64,000 nt of DNA, taken from contig OY754331.1 of assembly GCA_963573305.1 (NCBI GenBank), forward strand, positions 90,821,434 to 90,885,433, read 5' to 3'. Below are positions 11,101 to 24,195 of this stretch, in pieces (position 1 is the first letter of the stretch; the number at the start of each line of letters is the position of its first letter). The stretch is from Pyrrhosoma nymphula. Taxonomy: Eukaryota > Arthropoda > Insecta > Odonata > Coenagrionidae. The notes under the pieces are model-generated. The model did not search any database. It worked only from the letters and a program-made list of their open reading frames with translations, and was not told the DNA's origin. Both the position numbers and the translations under genes were made by a program.

Positions 11101-13790
11101 TTTTGGACGCAATTGAATCTGATATATAACGACTTTGTGTTTTGCAACCACCGTGGATACCTATTCACTTGTGCCAGCAACATATGGTATGACGGCGAAA
11201 GCTGCAGGTACCAATGTTAGAGTAACAGTGCCTGGTAGTGGTCGAGTTCAACTAGCGACTCATAAAGAGCCTGATTACATCGCCTTTCATTGCGGATCCA
11301 GTGAGTGCCAAGCAGCGCTGTAAAGTGCTATCTAAAAAAGGGGTGGAGACAGGTGTTTATACTGGAACTGTACATCAACCCGTCGCAAGTCACCGGGAGT
11401 TCGGTTTTACTGGCTTCCGCCCGGGGATGAAGACCTACGTTCAAGATGGGTTTTGAACTGCGGTGAGTACGATTTCAAATTATTTTTAATGAATTTTTAT
11501 TATTCTTTTACAATATTTATAAGAAGGCATGACATCTTCCATTGCTAAGTTTTCACGACTGGCACTCTTTTTACTTGCGCTGTTTATATCGTAAGCAACA
11601 AATTTTATAGAGTAGGATATCCGCTAACCACTCATAACTCCCAGTGACACCGGGCATCAAGCCAAATTATGCCAATTGTCGCATTGTAGCTCAACCTTTC
11701 GTCCGATTTATCGTCCCTCCAGCACTGTATGCTCCTTGGACATGCTATTTGCAGACGGTCTATGTTATGACGTTAATGTCTCTGCTCAAACACCTTTTAT
11801 AAAGTTCTCGGCCGTCCGTAGGCATATAATGATGAGTAAAGACGACCTCAAACGTTAACTTAATTTTAAGAAAATATACTACGGGGGCAGGAGTACTGGG
11901 AAAATGGTGACCTAACATCCCCTATTGCAAAATAACTGATAAAAAGTGGCCATTCTAGTGATTTCAAACCTTTCATGCTGCAATCTCAGCCTGAAGGTAA
12001 TAAAATGGATGCCATGGAGAAAATTTAAAATAGTCAAACTTCCTTCACTCCGAATAATGCATTATGCAATGAAAAATTGTTCCTTAACTCCTCTTCTTCC
12101 ATCACTTCACACCCCCTCCTGCTCAAATGACAGTCTCAATTATTCCTCCTTCCCCTCTCCACTCATTTTCCTTCACTCCCATCTCTCTTCGTCCATGCAA
12201 GCTGACTACTGTCCACAATAAAAGTCGAGTCCATCGAGTTTGACTAGCCATAGTTTCAAGAACAGTCCACTGATTTTAATGAAATAAAATGCATCAGATA
12301 GCACGTTCATTTACGTATATTTAGATTGCTAATTTGTCATAGCTATACTTTTATTAAATTGGCTTGAAAAAAGTGCCTATTTATGGCGCTTGAAAATTGG
12401 TGGCCCAAATTTCAGTGATTGTCAATCAGTTAATTTTCGTTTTATTTGGTTTCTATTGGAATATATGCTAGCAATATTCTACTGCCAAAAAAGTGTTTAT
12501 ATTCCAGAATTTGCAGTAGCAATGAGCAATGATGTAAACCTCTGCCAACTTCCAAACAAAAGTTCGATACACACAATTACACACAATCTGTGCCTACAAA
12601 AAAGTTTGTTGACCTCTAATCGGATTAGCGAAATTGAAAACTGTGTTGGCTGATCAGCTGGACGGCTGTCCCACTAGGAAAAATCACTAGCTACGCAAAT
12701 TTCGACAAATGGAGTTATCCCGACTGGAATGACACCCAGGGACTGCGTCCATTTTCACTAGCTGGCCTCCTTGCTACCTGCCATTTTTAGGCATGTCCCC
12801 TCCCCTTAAAAGCGAGGGTGAGTTCCAAATATAGGTGGGAATTGGGGAAAGGGCACGGGCCATTGTCTACATCATCAGACGGGCAGAGACAAATCCGGCA
12901 TTGGCTGCTGAAGACTATCGGGGTAGGGTCAAAGTATTCTGTGCTTGCAGATCGTAGCGACGCTCGGGAAGGCAACATCTCCTATAAAGAGACTGCCAAT
13001 TGAATTGGGGGGGTGGGGGAGGGGGCTCGTGTAATGAAAAATTTGTGGTTGAAAATGTACGGATTTGCGCGCCGTTTGGTTTCATAACAATCAGAAAAGC
13101 CGTAGGATAACGAATGCGATACATGTTTATAATTAATGTTGATGTTGAAAGTATTTAATTTTTAGTAATTAATCATCCACCATTGAGTCATCGCAAGATG
13201 ATATCGAGCCCACATCCTTTAGGCCGGTGGGGCCGAGGGTCGGAGGAATTATGATTAGGGTTGGAATCGGCTCCACCTAGACTTTGGATTTCGCAAGAGT
13301 GTTAGTATTTCTTGGGGGTATCAACTGTCACATTAGTTCATTCGCTCACTCCTCAGGAGGGGTGGGTGGGTGGGTGAGGTATGGAACAGACGAAGGGTGG
13401 AGAGAAACCCAATGTTAGAATCAGCCTAATCCTGACAAAAGTAGTCTATAGTTCAATGTTTCATCTGATGGTCATAGTGTAGCATTTAAATTGCTATCCA
13501 CACATTGCTCAAGTAGAGTTAGGAATAACTTCGGATCGGAATTTTAAAATTTGAACTCAAATAGTGAATCCATTATATTTCGCGAAAAGTGCCAGTTCTT
13601 AATTTAAAGATACTGTGATAAATGTATTCAATTATAAAGATATATGACCGTAATCACATAGCATCCAAAAAGATTTTATCTTGTGGATGCTGCTCAGATC
13701 TGTCTGGCGTTGGTATGCGGACAGATTGAGTGTAATTATATCAATTGCTGTTAAATATCATAAGGTAATCACATTTATTTTTTTCAACAG
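11101..13790. other. Intronic stretch without recognisable genes
   Basis: Short open frames here (for example 11135-11323, 11946-12221, 12390-12653) match nothing I know. Two G-rich runs, at 13007-13025 and 13359-13374, could form quadruplexes. The missing N-terminal half of the THAP domain could lie here as an upstream exon of the pseudogene, but I did not find it. Confidence 0.5.
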
Positions 13791-13987
13791 GAAATCCTGA
13801 TTTACTTGACATATCCAATGAGGAGCTGTGTCTAAAAACATTGTGTGAAAAACACTTTTCCAAGCTTGATATCCTGTCAAGTGGGCGCCTCAAGAAAGGT
13901 GCACTTCCCCTGGCACCTACTCCCGTTGAAAGGCCAATACAAGAAGTTACCATAGTCGACGATTTTTCTTCAATAGATATATCCACT
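13791..13987 (+). pseudogene. THAP/P-element-type transposase: C-terminal part of THAP zinc finger
   Basis: The stretch begins after a good acceptor (TTTTTTCAACAG). It encodes DLLDISNEELCLKTLCEKHFSK and then SGRLKKGALPLAPTPVERP. The CxxHF motif followed by LKKGALP is the second zinc-binding half of a THAP domain, whose usual form is C-x-x-HF then L-x-x-x-AVP. The frame runs on as VDDFSSIDIST and is cut at 13987 by a LINE insertion. It resumes in the same frame after 16117. The first CxxC half of the domain is not seen. Confidence 0.7.
13975..13987. repeat. Left 13-bp target-site duplication of LINE D
   Basis: AGATATATCCACT occurs here and again at 16105-16117, directly flanking the LINE. The neighbouring bases differ (T and G), so the duplication is exactly 13 bp. 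Confidence 0.85.
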
Positions 13988-16104
13988 ACAACGAGTTGCA
14001 AAAATACATTACAAAAGCAAAAAATGATTACATACTCTTAATGGGAGATATAAATGCCAGAATGGGGAAAGTCCCTATCCCGGGACTGATTGGAATTTTT
14101 GGAGAGGACCAGCCAAATCAAAATGGAGCGCACCGACGAGAATTCGTAACTTATAATGAATTAAAAGTCACAAACACATTTTTTCCGGAAAAGGAAATAA
14201 ATAAATTCACATGGTCCACAAGAGGTTATCGTTCTCTCATCGATTAAGTAATTGTCAATCAATAACTAACACCAAGGATCATAGATACTCATGTATGCAG
14301 AGGTAGAAACATCAGCACAGACCATCATTTAGTGAAATCAAAGAAAGACATCAGAGGAAGAAATCAGAGGAAGAAATCAGAGGAAGGAAAAGAAAATTAC
14401 CATGCAATTAGAAACAGAACGAAATCTATTGTAAGACAAGCACATATGACATCATGGGATACATTTATAAGTAGTATGGAAAACGATGTATACGGTAGGC
14501 AATAATTCTCCTATAAAATGTTAAAGCACCTGAACAAAGCATAAAGGGATGTTGCACGGATAAATATAATACCAAATGAGGAATGGATTAAACATTATTA
14601 ACAGCTCTGGTACAGCCCAATTGAAGAATCTGTATTTGAAAAAAACAGACACAACTGGTTTAGATTCCCATCAACATGGCAGAAATACATAACGTATTAA
14701 AGAAAACAAAAAACAGAAAATCAACTGGACTAAGTAGATGGTATCAATTCTGAATTGATAAAGTATGGTAGCCATCTTTTAATTTTCCGAATGTTACATC
14801 TTTTCAATATGTGCTGGACTTGCCTTGACATACCAGGCAAGTGGAAAAGTGCAATAGTAATTCCCATTTTCAAAAAAGGTGAACGAAACAAGCCAGAAAA
14901 TTACAGAGCTATTAGCCTACTAAATGTAGCATACAAAATATACAGCAAAATCATTAATGAAAGACTCCAAACTATTTCTGAAGTTTTGCTCCTCAAAGAA
15001 CAGGCAGGATTTCATAAGGGAAGGTCATGTGTTGATGATGTTTTTAGTCTAAAACTGATAATACAAAAAAGTATAGAATTTAATTTGGAGACACACATAG
15101 CCTTTATAGACTACTAGAAGGCATTTGATAGCATCTATCGCGAAAAACTTTGGTCCAGTATGGAAAAACGAGAGTACCCAGTTCATTTAATTAAAACCAT
15201 TCAATCTCTCTATAAAAATACGAAAATGTAATTGATACTGAAGTCTGCAGAAGCCCAACACAGGATATTCTAACCAACCAAGGTGTAAGACAAGGGTGTA
15301 CTTTATCGCCTACTTTATTTAATAAAAATATAATGACTGCCTACGAGAATGGAAGAAAGTTATATCACCAGGAATACAAATAAAAGAAAACGAATTTTTA
15401 AGCTCAATGCTATTTGCAGATGACCAAGTCATAATTCAAGATGATGAAGACCATTTACAATTGGCTGTCCATGAATTAAATCTGATATCTAGAGACTATA
15501 ACTTGAAGATTGTACAAAAACCAAGACAATGGCATTCCTAGGAAAGTATCCAATCCGAACTATAATAATAATTGAAAATAATATCTTGGATCAGGAATCA
15601 CACTTGAAATATTTGGGATGCGACATCACATATGAAGAGGAGAGAGACATTTTAAATAAAACAACTAATTACCAAAGAATATATGGGAATATAAGAAGAG
15701 CACTGAAGGGAAAAACTGCAAAATAAACTCAAATAAAATTTTCCAAAATAATGGCTGTCCCCACATTACTATACGGAGCAGAAGCTTGGACACTTAGAAA
15801 AATATACTTAAAACAAATCGAAACGTCAGGAATGAAATTTCTTAGATCTGTGAAAGGCTGTTCATGCCTGGACCATATAAAAAATGAAGACATAAGACAA
15901 GAATTAGAAATACAACCAGTAACTGAAGTAGCAACAAATTATAAAGAAAGATGAAAAGAACATGTTGAACACATGTCTCTAGAAAGGATTCCCAGAAAAG
16001 TTTTAGAGTATAAGCCTTTAGGGAGGAGAAGTATTGGGAGGCTGAGATTGTGATGGTGAAGCCGGAATAGGCAAACAAATAGACAAAGGAAGAAGAATAA
16101 GAAG
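13988..16104 (+). mobile_element. 5'-truncated LINE D (endonuclease remnant + RT), inserted in the THAP transposase
   Basis: It begins inside an AP endonuclease (YNELQKYITKAK, LLMGDINARMG near 14040). It continues with RT motifs: IPIFKKGERNKPENYRAISLLNVAYK (14860-14940), QAGFHKGRSCVDDVFSL (15000), a THIAFIDY motif-A remnant ending in a TAG, and then LLYGAEAWTL (15760). The end RRSIGRLRL is typical of this LINE type. At least ten stops and frameshifts are present. The element is bounded by the 13-bp duplication, so insertion was by target-primed reverse transcription. Clade not resolved. Confidence 0.85.
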
Positions 16105-16117
16105 AGATATATCCACT
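16105..16117. repeat. Right 13-bp target-site duplication of LINE D
   Basis: Second copy of AGATATATCCACT. The THAP-transposase frame (ISTSVPSPSLTS) continues directly from it. Confidence 0.85.
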
Positions 16118-17640
16118 TCTGTACCATCACCATCATTGACATCAGGCAAGTATGACGGAGAAAAGGTGAAAGCGTACAAGACACCATTGGTATATACTCC
16201 AAACAAAATGCTGATAAAGATGACTGTGAAATCTGCTTTATTACTCCAAAAAGAATTCCCTCTGTCACCAAACCACATTTTTAAAATGTTACTTGGGAAA
16301 CTGAAATTCTGTCTCCGACGTCAGATTTAAGGTCGCAGAAAACCTCTGAAAAACAGCATACCCAAGAAACTCCAAGGAAGAAGAAACTTAAGGAAAAAAT
16401 TAAAAAGCAGAGCAAAACCATGGCTGCACTGCGAGTATCAATAGCAAAGTGGAGAAGACGAAGATATAAGTGGAATAGGCGAGGACTCACACCACCCATG
16501 GATGCACAGTTTCTGCCAAAGAAGTTAAAGTCTATGTATGCATTTCTACTCGTTCTAATGCAATTACAACATAAAAAGAGACTGTCGTGGTGAAAAGAAG
16601 AGCAAGAGTTCGCCATTGCCTTGTATTTTAAGTCACCAGTGGCTTACCGGTTTCTTTTAGAGAAAATAGCACTCCCAGCAGAGAGGACAGTATGTATGTA
16701 GATGGGCTGGGAGTTCTTCGAAAAGCATGGCTGGCTTTGATGATCTCTTCCTCCAACACTTGAGGAGTAAGGTAGTAACAATGCAAGAAAACAGCCGAGA
16801 TTGTGTGCTGCTATTTGATGAAATGTCACTAGTCCAACCTGCAGTACACACCGGCTCTGGATTTAATTGAAGGGTTTGGGTCTCCATGGGAGAAGTAGCA
16901 GGTGGGTAAAATATTCCGAAGTTTTTATGACCAGGGTTCTCTTCTCTCAATGGAAGCTACCTATTGCCTATTTCATTACTGAACATGGTGTGAGTAGTCA
17001 CCACTTAAAGAACCTCCTCCCTCTAGTCCTGAAGCGACTTTTCCACATAGGTCTATGCCTCAGATCTTTCAGTTGTGAACAAGCCAGTACAAATAGGAAG
17101 GCAATGGCAGACGGGATTTTCAACCGCTAGACCATTTAAAAGTATTTTTCATGCACGATGTCCCTCACCTAGTGAAGTCACTTAGGAGCAATTTCATGGG
17201 CAGTGATTTCGTCTTGAACGATGAAATATTTTCTTTTGAAAACATTCGGATTGTGTATCAAATGTATAGTTCCAGTTCAACCACAAGAGTACTATGGAAA
17301 ATGACTCCAGCTCATATAAGCCCAAATGCTTTCCAAAGAATGTCAGTGAAGCTGACATCTCAATTTTTCAACAATTCCACAGCAGCAGCAATAATAACAT
17401 GTTATGCAACGGGGGAACTTCCATTAACATCTGCTCTTCCTACTGCAAAATTTGCTCAAACTATTAAAAATTTGTCCGATGCATTAAATAGCTTAACTCT
17501 TTATTCCAGAAACATCAACCGATCTGGACTCATTAAATCAAATGAACATATTTTATAAGTTCTGAATAATGGCCTCGAAACATTCAGAGCTATCAAGAAA
17601 ATGAATGGCAGTCGTCCACCATGCATCGAGGGCTTTAACA
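16118..17640 (+). pseudogene. THAP9/P-element-type transposase body, decayed
   Basis: Recognisable blocks appear in order across frameshifts. 16118-16330 is a linker. 16354-16590 is a basic coiled region (RKKKLKEKIKKQSKTMAAL). Near 16591-16665 is EEQEFAIALYFKSPVAYRFLLEKIALP. Near 16770 is QENSRDCVLLFDEMSL, the conserved DEMS catalytic-region motif. 16900-17100 holds VLFSQWKLPIAYFITE. 17151-17558 holds MHDVPHLVKSLRSNF, then HISPNAFQRMSVKLTSQFF and SDALNSLTLYSRN. These follow the order seen in P-element and THAP9 transposases. Stops occur at 16330, 16591 and 16693, and the frame changes several times. It is truncated at about 17640 by a second LINE. It is a dead transposon, not a domesticated gene, since the frame is open nowhere over its full length. 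Confidence 0.8.
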
Positions 17641-18945
17641 TGAAACCTTGGGGTTATTCTTCGACTTCTCCAGGGCATTTGACCTGGTGAATCATAAGCT
17701 CCTCTTGCTCAAACTAGATAGTATGGGCATCAGAGGCACCCCCCTCAACCGGATTGCATCTTACCTTCACAATCGATCTCAGACAGTAAACCTTTTGATA
17801 GATGGTACTAAACATGCCTTTAACATTTGTTTATCCTCGGTGGGTGTCCTACAGGGGTCTATTTTTTATATATATCAATGATTTACCTACAAATTTATCC
17901 TATACAAATAATATTACACCAATCCCCTATGCAGATGATACAAATGTGATTATCTCCTCTACTTCACGAAGCTGCCTAATTGAAAAAGCTAGGCAAGTTA
18001 CAGACATACTTGGTAAGTGGGCCAATGAAAACCATTTAATTGTAAACACTGAAAAAAGCAAATTGATTCATTTCTCCACCACTAAAAATCCTACATCAAG
18101 CTTACTTATTAAGAGCAATCAAAAATCAATTTAGCAAGTGTCTTCTTTTCAGTTTCTGGGCGTATGTTTGAGTTCAAATTTTTCTTGGACCCAACATACT
18201 GATCTACTAGGTCATAAACTAAGTTCCACATGTTACTTACTGAGACGTGGTACAGTAAGAAAGGACACACTCCTTAGTCTGTACTATGGGGAATTTTATT
18301 CCCATATGCTAAACAGAATAATTTTTTGGGGTTCATCTCATCTCAACTCATTGCGCATTTTCCGACTTCAAAAAAAGGCTGTCAGAATCATAGCCCAAAA
18401 ACCCTACAGACATTCATGCAGACCCTTATTCAAGGAGCTGAGCCTTCTACCACTTCCTTGGATTTACATAATGATCGCAGTGTTGAACATCAAATCGAAT
18501 ATTAGCAGCTTCCTCCTTAATAGTGACCATCACTCCCACCACACGAGATGCAAACACGATATACACTACTCAAATATAAGAACAAACCTTGATAAATTTG
18601 GCCCCAGGGAAATGGGGATGCGACTGTACAACAAACTTCCTGCCAAAATAAAAAATATTAAAAATTATAATACCTTAAAAATACAATTAAAAAGGTTACT
18701 TCTACAAGGGTTCTACTTTTCTTTGGAGGAATACTTATGTGCGTCAAGGAAGGACTTGATGAAGTATTTTAAATGTGTTTTTTGTGTATTTTTGTGTATT
18801 GGATGTAAACTATTTGTGATATATGTTTTGACTGAAATTGACTGATTTAATATGTATTGTTAATGTAACTTCTGTTTATGATTGACGTGCCTTATATTAT
18901 GGACAAATGTACCTTGGTCCATATATATAGTTTACTTTTAGTGCT
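17640..18945 (+). mobile_element. 5'-truncated LINE C2 (RT to 3' end), inserted in the THAP transposase
   Basis: It starts inside RT motif A (FFDFSRAFDLVNHKLLLLKL, 17655). It continues through GVLQGSIF, the catalytic box IPYADDTNVIIS (about 17925) and LSSNFSWTQHTDLLGHKL (18170). It ends with FRLQKKAVRIIAQKPYRHSC and YNKLPAKIKN at about 18640. There is a frameshift near 17860 and a TAG at 18132. It belongs to the same family as the copy at 3535-5695. The 3' end is near 18945 by comparison with that copy; I could not define a target-site duplication. Confidence 0.8.
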
Positions 18946-20989
18946 TTATATTATATCTGACGGTCTTATTTATCCGCAAACACTATCACTATATAGTATA
19001 TACGTATCTCCAGTCAGGGTTCATATATTGGGTGGAAACTAGTACTTAAATCATAAATTGTGATGAATGCTGTCGGTGTCCTCTTCTCGCTTGGAAATTC
19101 TTAGGAAAATTTGTCTATTAGTTCTTATTATGGATATTCTATTCCGAAAAGTAATAATAAAGATAATATCCATGATTTATCCCTATGTGCCGGAAGAAGA
19201 AGTCGCTATATTGATACAGATGTGCTACCGATCTCATAAATTCAAAAATATTGCCTGGAAATTTTTGTCGTCATTTTTAAGTTATAAAAATAAAATAAAA
19301 TATGCTTTTTCAGAAATGTATTTCCATCCTAAAGACGTTATGTTCTGTCATCGGATGGGATAATTTGGGGTCATAAATGGGGTAGGAATGCTTATCCCTC
19401 GTTTTCTTTCGAAGAGCACATCCCTTGTGCCGGCTGGGTAGCCATTGGAATTAAGTAAAATCGAATAAATTCATCCTGAATCCAAGAATCGGATATCAGT
19501 AGTTACTTGTACGATCTCTTTTTCATGTTTCGATGGGATGTGATACATGTATATTTCACATACCCACCCTGATCCAGCACCGCACTTTACATAAAACACA
19601 CATTTAAAAGCGAAGTTCAAATGATATAAATCTCAGACCACACAGAGGGAAATAACACACCAGCTTACTAAGACAGATCACGGAGCAATAAACGCCGAAG
19701 GAGAAGTAAGCCTGCGAAAATTCGTAGAAATTCCCATCCAGAGACGAGTTGAATGTGTTACACCGGTGGAAACAGGGTACATGTCCCGTTATCTCATTGA
19801 ATTTCAAGCTGGCCATGCCAAAGTCAAGTCAAACGCATGCCTAAATTTGCATTCATTCATATACAGCGTCTTCAAAGTTAATAAATTTTGAAGTACAGAT
19901 CAACTTCCCACGCCGACAGTTGTACAACAATGGAAAGGATTCTGCAAATGTTGCTCTTTTGCCAAGCCAAGCTGCGATGAATTGGTGATTCAGACCGAAG
20001 TCTGGCGGAGAGCTACGAGGCCCCGGACCGGCCCTCTCTGCGAGTTGACGGAGTTTCGGGGGAAACGTTATTTTTGCGTTTACCACTTGACGTGGCTCTA
20101 GAATTTGGTCGCTAGGGTGGTTTGGAAATCAAAAGAGATTGGCGCACGCTAACCAAAAACCGTTATACTAAAGTTTTTCTAACGTTAGTGTGGTGGTGGG
20201 GTAGTTTATACATTGAGAGGTAAAAATTCAGAGCATAAGTTTCCCTACTTAAATGACAAATCGCTATGAAATATTTAGCATTGAAGGCACAAAGGGAGAC
20301 AACGTACGATGATCAGCCTTTTTTAAAGCCTTCATTTTTGTGTGATGCAGGAAGAAGCAATTGCTATGCTAATGTGCAGTGGTTTTTCCTGTAAATGCCC
20401 TAGTTATGTCCGATGTCCTTGGTGTAACATTTTTCTCTGTTTCTACTATTTTTATTGCAACCATCACCCAAAAGTCACCAAATCACCCACTCCACTTCTT
20501 ACGGAGGCAGGAAATAAATGGGTAAATGTTGATTTTTGTCTATAATATTGTTTTATCATTTTGTAAATATATTAGTACTGAGGTTATTGGAAGGATTAAA
20601 CTAAGTCACGTCTGGTCCGTCTGTTAATTACTAACCCTTAACTTCTTTTCTCTCGTAGTTTTTTTATTCCAAGATTATTTAAGGTATTCCTATTCGTACC
20701 TAGGCAATTCTAATTCAGAATGTAATTGTTCGCTGCTTTCACCTCTTCAGAATTGTGAAAATGTAGGTAAAAGAAGTAGCTGGCGTTGTTTTGTGTTAGA
20801 TTGGAGAGTTTAGACGGACTATGAAATAAGCAAACCATCACCTTTCAAGTGAAGCTATCTGCAGTCCAGTTATCTAAACTGGAGTATGGCACGAAGGCAA
20901 GTGAAATGAAAAAAAGTGTGTTGAAGTCTTAGTACAAAGTTACATAATTTGGTAGAGAAATCTCTCCTGACACCATCGGAATGAAGGAG

Positions 20990-21082
20990 AAAAAAAACAT
21001 CATCGGAGGGTTTCAATCTGGTAACCCTTAACTCTGAAGTAGAGCACGCTACCCACTAGACAAGCCGAAATGCCTGAGGGAG
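20990..21082 (-). repeat. tRNA-like SINE head
   Basis: On the minus strand, TAGTGGGTAGCGTGCTC resembles a pol III A box and D-arm. About 30 nt later ACCAGATTGAAACCCT resembles a B box, followed by a T-rich stretch. It looks like a degenerate tRNA-derived SINE or tRNA pseudogene. The cloverleaf is too eroded for a functional tRNA. Confidence 0.45.
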
Positions 21083-21544
21083 TGTGCTTTCCTTGAGTAT
21101 TAATACTTGGGATTCAAAATGGCTGGTCAACAAACGCATCGCGTCTTTACGTCTGACAATATAACGTTATTATGTCGGTTTTATCATATCTATGAAAGAT
21201 AAACACTGCAAAACATGATTTCTTGACATGTAAGAATTACGAATAACGTTCATTTCGAGTACGTACTTCACTACATGCGATGGAATAAACGACTTTTCCT
21301 TATGTTATTCAAGTTTTGCAGATGATTCATCCTCGCTTTGGATATTTTAAGGTAAAATGTTAACCAAAAATACTGTTTATCTTGTATTCACGTAATTATA
21401 GAGACAGAGCAACATAGCGCTGACTCTTGGTTATATAAGATGGCTGGAGAAACTCAAGAAATATATTGTAAGCTTTAAAAAGGTGCTGTCTACGAGTGCA
21501 TATGATCTCAATGCATGTGCGACTCGTTACAGCAATCTTTTTCT

Positions 21545-21588
21545 TGATAGAATGATTAAAACTTTGTAATGTTTTAATCATTCTATCA
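21545..21588. repeat. Perfect 18-bp inverted repeat (hairpin)
   Basis: TGATAGAATGATTAAAAC at 21545-21562 is followed by the 8-nt loop TTTGTAAT and the exact reverse complement at 21571-21588. Confidence 0.9.
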
Positions 21589-23955
21589 TGTCGAAATTCC
21601 ACCAGGTAAACGCTTCAACCATCTTGTATCTTTTTCTTGGTTTATTGCTTAAACAATTTAGTCATACTCTTTAAAATTATTATTTGAATGACTTCCATAT
21701 CCATATATAGTACTCAGCGATATTACAAATGAATGAACTGGCATCAATTCGTGGCAATTCATATGGACCGCGATCGTTACAACTTGTCCCACCAAGCGGC
21801 GAATCCAGCAACCCATAATTCTTCCATTGGCACGTGCGCCAGCTGAATAATTCTTCCAAAAGCTCTCGAAAACTTATTACTTGTTTTTAGCGCAGCGTGG
21901 CCACTCTAAATATACTTACTCTATGGTTATGGTAACCAGATGGGATCTTCAACAATTTAAAGATATGTATCTCTTTTATCCTTGCTTTGTCTTCTGTAAC
22001 TTGTTAAAATTTTTCCCAAGAGTGCCCAAAAGGCTCCAAAAATTACAGCCAACACACAGCCTTTTTACTTTGGTCTGGTTATGGTAATCAGAAAAGTCAA
22101 TACTGGCCTTTAAGCCTTCATTCAAATTTCACCATAAATGCAAAACATTTTCCCATTGTTCTATTCCATTTATAGGCACGCAAAACCAGGTTTTACCCCA
22201 ATTTCTGAGCCATGCAAGTCCCTGCCATTCATCCTTAGTCTATAGAGCCTTCATATGGCACTTAAAGACATTTTTGTTGCCCACTTTGGTAACTCTGTGG
22301 AAGTTCACCCATAGTTGCATAGAGAAGGTAGAAAGCAAGTATGTAATCTGGTTCTTAGCCATTAGAGTCTAGGGACAGGAGAAAGCGACTGAAGAATCTT
22401 TCTTCACAAAATCCACATTTAACTATTCTGATTATAAATATGTTTGGCTCCAGTGTGCATTTTCTTCTTCAAACAGTTTTTTTACTCCAATGCAATTAGC
22501 TACATTTGGTGGATAGCTCGTAATAGATTTTTCAAATTTGTTTTTACTACATATAAATTTGCAACATGCAAATTGGTGGAGTTGTGATGGAATGGCCCAT
22601 GTGGCATTCAAAGGACATGAATATCCAAATTTTATTAGTTGAAATTGCAGCTTTGCAGTTTTTACGTATATGTGCCGAAGAGTTATCAGTAGAACCAGCA
22701 TGATTGACCCATGAATTAATTTTTGTTGGCAATTACGTAATGGTAAACAAGCAATATATATATATATAAATACCCATCATAACCCCCTTTTAATTAATAC
22801 CTAGTGATGGCTTGTTTTTTGCTTCCTAGGTATGGATATGAGCAAAATTTGATTTGATATTGATGTGTAATGAATTTTTACCTTTGCCCCAGCTGAAATA
22901 GAATCTTCGCTCGCTATAGTGGTTTTTACGCTTAAACCATCCTTGGTGTTCTGGAATATCAATTCAATGGATCAAATATCCCACATTGTTGAGCACTCTC
23001 CCTCTCCTACTGTACAGCCTGACAGGCATATCTTTATTTGGCTTGTACAGTGAGGGGAAGGGGTAAGGGTGAAAGAAAGGCAGTGTTTTATTGAAGATCA
23101 AAGTGGCTGGAGTGGTAATTGTGGGTCATTGAATGGTGATTTTAATAATATTTCTAGTAAGTAAATTGAAAAAAATATTCTAGGACCGCATTTCATTTGA
23201 GTGCATAGCTGTTAATGTGGTGTAACTCACCATAATTGCAGGAATGGAAATGACACAAGAACAATATCTGACATTTTTTCTTTCATTTAGGCATGTCATG
23301 ACTTGAGTTTTCAGCACGGTATTAGAAATTTAGGCAAAACTTATATTTATACATGTATGCTCTCTTGAATCATTGACCCTGTGTGACACCTTGATAATGG
23401 TTGACCATTATTATAACAATATGAAATGTATTATTTTGCATTTATAAGAAAATCTGTACACATTTAATTGAATTGTTACAAAATATATCTCATGTGCTAT
23501 AAGGCTACATGTTAAAATAGCATTGAATTGCCAAAAAACCAAGTTGGTAAAATGCAATTTTTTCACATTTATCTATAAATATCACTGACAAGAATATGTA
23601 TCCAAAGTTTTGGCACTGTTTGACAAAAATCACTCCAGCCACCTTAAGAATTCAAACACTGTGTGAGAATGCATTACCCTTGCGTGCGTGTATAGGCCCT
23701 CTCTGGTGAAGTTTTCTATGTGCATTATTAACAGATATAGAAAGCATTTTTATGCAAACTTCTAGGGCTGGGCACCTAAGTAGTGCCATTGATGATAGTG
23801 GGTGGGATGGTGGTGAGGGTGAAATTGCCTTGAAATGACTTTTGTTGTCTATCTTTCTCTCTGCGTGCCTTTTGGGTGGTTATGTTCAGTGTCTTTTTAC
23901 ACCTTTGTTTAGGCATCTTATTTTACTTCTTTCATCTTTCTTGCCCACTTCTTAA

Positions 23956-24195
23956 CCCCTTTAATGGGGAATCTTTTTCAATAGTCACTCACCTGGTGGG
24001 GGTTTTTTATCTGTCAATATATATTATTTATATTTTGTGGAATATAGTCTTATTGACTTTCGAGAAAGAATATTGAAAGAAAAAAATTTTTGAACATCCA
24101 GCTAACATATTTAAACAATTTTTGTTTAAATAATTTAGCAGGACGGGGACATTAAACGAAGGGCGTGGTTAAAAATGTGCTTCCCGTTAAAGGGG
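23956..24195. mobile_element. piggyBac-type MITE, 240 bp
   Basis: TTAA at 23952-23955 precedes CCCCTTTAATGGGG. The far end is CCCGTTAAAGGGG followed by TTAA at 24196-24199. The ends are inverted and the target site is TTAA. No coding content. Confidence 0.8.

Larger units (their letters stand above)
18946..23951. other. Intronic stretch, largely unassigned
   Basis: 19067-19363 (+) is open for 98 residues (YPYVPEEEVAILIQMCYRSHKF). It could be a C-terminal remnant of the interrupted THAP/P-type transposase, but the match is too weak to assert. A tRNA-like SINE head and a perfect hairpin are listed separately. A short (TA)n run lies at 22752-22768. Nothing else was recognised. Confidence 0.5.

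Noticed and set aside
12787..13003. CCTATAAAGAG at about 12980 as a TATA-type promoter
   Set aside because: A single AT-rich hexamer without a downstream gene start is not enough support.
17647..18932. ACCTTGG on both sides of LINE C2 as a target-site duplication
   Set aside because: Alignment with copy C1 indicates the right-hand ACCTTGG lies within the LINE 3' UTR, so it is not a flank.
20990..21082. Functional tRNA gene on the minus strand
   Set aside because: The B box is degraded and the acceptor stem does not pair, so a SINE head or tRNA pseudogene fits better.
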